A stretch of 64,000 nucleotides of DNA from positions 1-64,000 of the forward strand of contig NC_080699.1 in NCBI RefSeq assembly GCF_030445035.2. The letters are read 5' to 3'. Shown in pieces: positions 57,601 through 64,000 of the stretch (its first letter is position 1; every line of letters starts with the position of its first letter). This DNA comes from Dasypus novemcinctus (lineage: Eukaryota > Chordata > Mammalia > Cingulata > Dasypodidae). The notes beneath the pieces are model-generated. The model was not told the origin of the DNA and made no database searches. It was given only the letters and a program-made list of their open reading frames with translations. Both the position numbers and the translations under genes were made by a program.

Positions 57601-60600
57601 GGACTCTCTTGCTTGTAGTTGTAGATTCTCTCAGTTCCTTGGTGTGGTGGTTGTCCATCTTCACCTCCTTGTTAGTTGTCCTGGGTGAGTCCAATGAACC
57701 AGAGAGTAGGTGTTGCAACTCCACTGAGGCTTAGGCCCAGCAGGCACATAGACAGCCCAGAGATTCAAGTCTCTTGAATGTACACCTACCAAGTCCAGCA
57801 TCTACTATAGGTTCAAATAAAAGGGACAAAAGAGTCATGTGTAGAGAAGTCACTTCTGAGTCCAACTCTTCATACTTGGGAGCACAAACTGCAAAGTAGG
57901 GCCCACCAACAAGATGACAAACTCTGGAGCTATTTCCCATGACCGTAGGACCTGGTGTCTCATGAGCCCTCAGGAGCCCCACTATATGGGATAGTATCTA
58001 CCTTGGCAATTTGTGAGATCCTGCTGAGACATGCATAAGCATTACCTCTCTGATGACCTCCTGACTCACTTTGAAGTCTCTTAGCCATATAAACTCATTT
58101 GTCTTTACCTTTACTGCTTTTATTCAAGGTCTTTTTCCAGTTGCATCACCAGCCATTGCTTGGTAGTAATCCCTCAGTGCCAGGGAGGCTCATCCCCAGG
58201 AGTCATGCCCATGCTGGGGGGAAGGTAATGCATTTATATGCTGGGTTTGGCTCAGAGAGACGCCACATTTAAGCAACATGGAGACTCTTGGGGGTAACTC
58301 TTAGACACCCTACAATACTAGGCTAAATTGCCATTTCAAGAGCAAAGGCTCATAAGCATAGTCATCAATATCAAGGACCCATCAATGAATCATCCTTCTT
58401 CATTAGTCATTGCCCCTGTACTTGAGGGATTGTTGCTGTTCCATTAAAGAATGTGCCAGAACTCCACAGGATGGGAATTCAATATTCTTTTGGTTATTGT
58501 GTAACTCCCTACCCACTATGGCAATGAACCATGAATACTGGAACACATATATATACCTTATATGTATGCCCGGGTGTACTTCCTCCAATATATCCCCTAT
58601 CACTGACACCCCACACCAATGATCCTTCCCTGCCATAGTTATAACCCTTCTTGTGATCCAAAACTTCATAAATGAAGCCAAGAATATCACCAAATACAAT
58701 TAATAGAAAAATGAAATAACAATATGCGGTTTAAACATAAGAAATAAAATACATAATCATTTAGAAAAACTAAAACTAAACTAAAGTTGAAAATGAGATA
58801 TTGAAAAAATAGTGAAAAATATTAAAAATTTTTTTGACATTTTACCTTTCATCACTGTAGTATCTGTTGTCCTATATGTAAAGTAACATTTTCTTCCATT
58901 TCTTCCCCAGTGTCTTATTTTTTTTCATTTTGTCTTCATAGTTTTAGGTCACAGCAAAGTCACATACATAATAAAGGGGACCCCCATGTACCCAACATCC
59001 TCCCCCTTTTTCCTCCTCCCATATTAATAAATTTTTTACATGTGGGTGGTACATTTAATACAATTGATGTTTAAATACTGAAACATAGCTACTAACCATG
59101 GTCAATGGTTTACATTATGGTTTACATTTTAGGTCATACTCTTTTATACATATTTGGTGAAATTTAATATGGCCTATACCCATCATTGCAAGATCATGAA
59201 TAACACTTTCATTGCCCCCTAAATATGCACTCTTTCATCTATTGTATTCCTCCCTTCCCCTCACCTCAGGGCCCACAGCAACCACCAGGTTACACTCCTT
59301 GAAGGATAAGATTCATAGATACTTGCAACAATGCTGAAAGCTTGACACACTAGTTTGTTCTTCCCTATTAGGAACCACCCATACTCTCAAGAGACACCCT
59401 CTCCTCTGTTTGAGAACATATTGGGCCTCCGGAGGATGGGCATCTAATTCCTTCCCGCTCATTATATGGGTGTCCACCCACTGATACAACACACGATGAC
59501 AAAACGGTCACTTGCATATTCCCTAGAAGACTGCCCCAGATGCCCCATCTGTACCCTAAACCAGTAACCCTTCCTTGTCATATTGCCAAAAGAACTTTCT
59601 CAACATTGCAGTTTCAACCACGTACCCGCCGATCCTCAGTGTTCACCTGCTGCCTCCCCCAACACTCCCCCCAGTTCCATGGACCATCCAACCCATCCTC
59701 CCCACCCTAGCCCTCTGTCAAGCCTGCCCCACCCAAACCAATAGTATCACTACACTCCTGTCATATCCCTTCACTGCACAGTTACTCACTTCCCCCTTAT
59801 CATAGATTTTGCCCATATTGGCTCATTCTTCTCCCTATTTCCTATAAATCTATCTTCCAGACTCTAGCTCTCTGAGTCTCCTCAATTTGCTTAATTCATA
59901 TCAGAGAGGTCATGTAATATTTGTCCTTCAATGCCTGGCTTGCTTCACTCAAGACTGACCTTCACTCAAGGTCCTCAAGATTCATCTACGTTATCCTGTG
60001 TGTTAGTACTGTATTTCTTCTTGCAGCTGAGTAATGTTCCAGTGTATATATACCACATTTTTTTAGCCATCCTTCTGTTGATGGACATTTGGGTTGATTC
60101 CAACTTTTAGCAATAGTGAATAATGCCACTATGAATGTTGGTGTGCATGTATTTGTGCATGTCCTTGCATTCAATTCTTCTGGGTATATACCCAGCAGTG
60201 GAATTGCTGTATGATATGGCAGCTCTATAGTTAGTTTTTTGAAGAACCCACCAAACTATCCTCTACAATGGCTGGACTATTCCCAGAAGCAGTGGATGAG
60301 GGTTCCCATTCCTCCACATCTTCTCCAACACTTGCAATCTGCTGTTTTTTTGATGGCCACCAGTCTAATGGGTATAAAATGGTATCTCACTGTAGTTTTG
60401 ATTGGCACTTCCCTAATAGCTAATGATGTTGAGCATCTTTTCATGTCCTTTTTAGCCATTTGTATTTCTTCTTTGGAGAGGGTCTGCTCAAATCACTTGC
60501 CCATTTTTTAAATGGGTGGTTTGGTTTTTTTTTATTTTCAAGATATAAGATTTCTTTATATATGCTGGATATCAGGCTCCTATCAGATATATGGTTACCA

Positions 60601-63450
60601 AATATTTTCTTCCATTGGGTAGGTAGTCTTTTCACTTTCTTGACAAACTCCTTTGAGGTGCAAAAGGTTTTGATTTTGAGGCAGTCCCATTTATCTATTT
60701 TTTTCTTTCATTGTTCATGCATTGGGTGTGAAGCTCATGAAGACATTTCCTATTACAAAGTCCTGTAGAAGCTTCCCTACATTATCTTGGAAGGTCTTTA
60801 TGGTCTTGGTTCTTATATTTCAATCTTTGATCCATCTTTAGTTAGTTTTTATAAGGTGTAAGTTGGTATTCCTTTCTTATTCTTTGGGATATGGATATCC
60901 AGTCCAAGCACCATTTGTTGAAGAGGCCATTCTCTCCCAGTTGAGTGGGCTCAGTGGCCTTGTTGAATATCAGATGTCTGTGTATGCAAAAATCTATATC
61001 AGAACTCTCAATTTGATTCCATTGGTCAGTATGTCTAACCTTGTGCCAATACCATGCAATTTTGGCCACTGTAGCTTTGCATTGTGTTTTAAAGTCAGGT
61101 AGTATGATTCTTCTGATTTCGTTTTTCTTTTCCAATATGTCCTTGGCTATTTGGGGCCTCTTCCTCTTCCAAATAAATTTCGTAGTTAGTTTTTCCAATT
61201 CAGCAAAAGAATGCTGTGTTGATTTTTATTAGGATTGCATTAAATCTGTAAATTAGTTTGGGTAGGATAGACATCTTAATGATGTTTAGTCTTCCTATCC
61301 ATGGACAGGGAATATTCTTCCATTTATTTAAGTCTTCTTTGATTTCCTTTAACTGTGTTGTGGTAGTTTTCTGTGTATAAGTCATTTACATCTTTTGTTA
61401 AATTTATTCTTAGGTATTTGATTTTTTCAGTTACCATTGCAAATGGTATTTTTTTTCTTGACTTCCCCCTCAGATTGTTCATTATTGATGTACAGAAATG
61501 CTACTGATTTTTGCACATTGATCTTATAACTGCGATTTTACTGAATTCATTTATAAATTCTAGAAGCTTTGTTGTAAATTTCTCAGGGCATTCTATGTAT
61601 AGGATCATGTTTTCTACAAATAATGAAATTTTTACTTCTTCCTTTTTATGTCTTTTTCTTGCCTCAGTTCTCAAGCAAGTACTTCTAACACAAGGTTAAA
61701 TAAGAGCAGTGATAATGGGCATCCTTGTCTTGTTCCTGATCTTAGAGGGAAAGATTTTAGGATTTCACCATTGAATATGATGTTGGCTCTGGGTATTTCA
61801 TATATACCCTTTACAATGTTCAGAAAGTGTCCTATTCCTATTTTTTGCAGTGTTTTTATCAAGAAAGGGTGCTGTATTTTGTCAAATGCTTTTTCTGCAT
61901 TTACAGAAATGATCGTGTGATTTTTTCTTCAATCTCTTTATGTGGTGTATTATAATGATTGATTGTCTTATGTTGAACCATCCTTGCATACCCACGATGA
62001 AACCAACTTGGTCATGGTGTATAATTCATTTTATGTGTCATTGAATACAATTAGCAAGTATTTTGTTGAGGATTTTATCATCTAAGTTCATTAGAGAGAT
62101 TGGTCTGTAATTTTCCTTTCTTGTGGTGTCTTTGTTTGGCTTTGGTATTAGGGTAAATTTGGCATCATAGAATGAATTAGGCAATGTTCCTTCTACTTCC
62201 ATTTTTTGGAAGAGTTTAAGCAGGATTGGTGTTACTTCTTTCTGGATTGTTGGGTAGAATTCATCTATGAAGTCTTCTGGTAGTGGACTCTTAGTTGTGA
62301 GGTTGTGATTGGCCTATTGAGTTCATCAGTTTCTTCTTTCACCAATGTAGGCTGTTTGTGTGTTTTAGGAATTTGTCCATTTCCTCTAAATTATCCTTCT
62401 TGTTGGCATATACTTTTTCAAAGTATCCTTCTATTATACCTTTTATTTCTGTGGGGTCAGTAGTGATATCCCCTTCCTCATTTCTTATTTTGTGTATTTG
62501 CATTGCCTCTCTTTTTTTCTTTTTCAGTCTAGCTAAGGCTTTGTCAATTTCATTGATCTCAAAAAACAAGGTTTTGGCTTTTTTAATTTTTTTCTAAAAC
62601 TTTCTTATTTTCTACTTCCTTTAGTTCTGTTCTAGTCTTTGTTATTTCCTTCTTTCTACTTTCTTTGGGGTTAGTTTGTTGTTCTTTTTCTAATTCCTCC
62701 AAATATGCAGTTATAGGTCTTCAATTTTAGTTCTTTCTTCTTTTTTAATATATGCATTTATGGCTATGAATTTCCCTCTCAGCACAGCTTTTGCTGCATC
62801 CCATAGGTTTTGATATGTTGTGTCATCATTTTCATTCATTTCAAGGTAGTTACAGATTTCTTTTGCAATTTCCTCCTTGACCCACTGCTCGCCTAAGAGC
62901 ATGTTGTTTAACTTCAATATCTTCGTGCCTAATCTTGTTCTCTGGCCCTTACTGATTTCCAGCTTCATTCCATTGTGGTCAGAGAAGTTACTCTGTATAA
63001 TTTCAGTCTTTCTGAGTTCATCGGGAATTTTTCTGTGGCCTAGCACATGGTCTATCTTGGAGAATGATCTGTGTGCCCTCAAGAGGAATGTATATCCCAC
63101 TGTATTTGGGTGTAGTGTTCTGTATAGGTCTATTAGGTCCAGATCCTCTAATGTATTATTCAAAGTCTTTGTTTCTTTATTGATTCTCTGTCGGGATGTT
63201 CTGTCTAATGGTGATAATGGTGTGTTAAAGTTCCCATTACAATTGTAGAGGCATCTATTTCTCCACTTAGTTTTTCCAGTGTTGGCCTCATGTATTTTGA
63301 GGCACCCTGCTTAGGTGCATAAATGTTTATAATTGTTCTTTTTCTTAAAAGAGTATCCCTTTTATTGATATATAGTGTCCATGTTTGTCTCTTACAATAG
63401 TTTTGCATTTAAAGTCTATTTTGTCTGATATTACTATAGCTACTCCCACC
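57601..63450 (-). mobile_element. LINE-1 (5'-truncated; ORF2 plus long 3'UTR), minus
   Basis: The minus strand reads L1 ORF2 from the endonuclease domain (63.4-62.7 kb: '[20 protein letters not shown]', '[16 protein letters not shown]') through RT (61,862-61,671: '[18 protein letters not shown]') to the C-terminus near 60.0 kb. The long 3'UTR then runs to 57.6 kb, where about 0.6 kb of the 3' end is missing next to an LTR-like block. The first part of the endonuclease and ORF1 are absent. Frames are broken (for example near 62,339 and 62,711). Confidence 0.92.
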
Positions 63451-64000
63451 CTTGGATGTTAAACCTCTGGCCCTAGTGGTGAGCAGCAGGTGCCAGCTGC
63501 CACATGACCCTGGTGGCTGGTGGTTGGTCCAGGTGCACAGAGGTGGCTGAGGGGGTCAGAAAGCAGGACAACTTCTCCTGCAATGCACAGTATTTCTCAG
63601 GCAGACCCAACCATCTTATCTACCCACCTGGGTATCATGAAAGAACTCCATATAACTGCACTAAGACCTCTGTCGGAGAGTTAACCATGCATGGAACACT
63701 TGGGGTGAATTACTCAACATTTTGCCCCACCCCCACCTGGTTATATGGTTACCCTTTCCACTTGGGAGGATGCCCAGGAGGACACAAGTGGGTGGATAAC
63801 CATCCTCAGTTCCTCACCCCTCAAACAACACTGAGTCCTTCCAAGTCAATTACTGGGACTCAAGTTAAGGCAAGACTTGAAGTTCATTTTAGATTAATTT
63901 ACTGGACTAAGCTATTGCTGTCCTTCTGGCAGGAGAGGAACAAAGCACAGAGAAGCCACAGCATTTCTCTTTTTCTTCACTGTCTTCTTCTACCAGGAAA
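63451..64000. other. Unassigned sequence
   Basis: L1 similarity ends near 63,450. The last 550 bases show no repeat I recognise and no convincing frame. I see nothing specific in it. Confidence 0.4.

Overview
This is vertebrate, and specifically mammalian, genomic DNA dominated by transposable elements. Six copies of a ~400-bp tRNA-headed SINE with poly(A) tails match the DAS SINE family of Xenarthra, and no primate, rodent or carnivore SINE was seen. I therefore infer a xenarthran, most likely an armadillo (Dasypus-like). There are no bacterial genes, rRNA genes, true tRNA genes or CRISPR arrays.

Layout: 1-0.8 kb is an L1 fragment (-). About 1.2-6.5 kb is an old, broken endogenous retrovirus (gag and pol remnants, -) carrying a solo LTR and a SINE. 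6.5-13.3 kb is a patchwork of L1 pieces on both strands with LTR and SINE insertions and a GC-rich unassigned block at 11.4-12.1 kb. 13.3-15.55 kb is an intronless retrocopy of TBXT (brachyury) inserted in an L1. 16.7-19.85 kb is a decayed ~97-bp tandem array. 19.85-21.8 kb is L1 (-). 21.8-24.2 kb is unassigned. 24.26-26.99 kb is an MDH1 retrocopy split by two L1 insertions. 27.0-27.72 kb is an L1 3' tail. 27,725-35,713 is an almost complete betaretrovirus-like provirus (-) with both LTRs, a 6-bp target duplication, gag, dUTPase-protease, pol and env, all broken. 36,880-46,890 is a full-length but mutated L1 with a ~3.1-kb 3'UTR. 53.6-57.2 kb is older L1, and 57.6-63.45 kb is another L1 (-).

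The one convincing candidate for a functional host gene is at 48.6-50.37 kb (+): CRE, CCAAT and TATA-like promoter elements, a start codon with a signal peptide, ~9-10 proline-rich repeats of 31-32 residues with paired Cys and N-glycosylation sequons, a transmembrane segment, a coiled-coil-like tail and an AATAAA. I do not recognise the protein. Its repeat unit resembles, in period and in a translated frame, the decayed array at 16.7-19.85 kb, so the two may share an origin.

The nested insertions give a local chronology: old ERV and old L1 first, then MaLR-like LTRs and the TBXT and MDH1 retrocopies, then L1 tails, then the provirus (inserted in an L1 poly(A) tail), with a DAS SINE inside the provirus.
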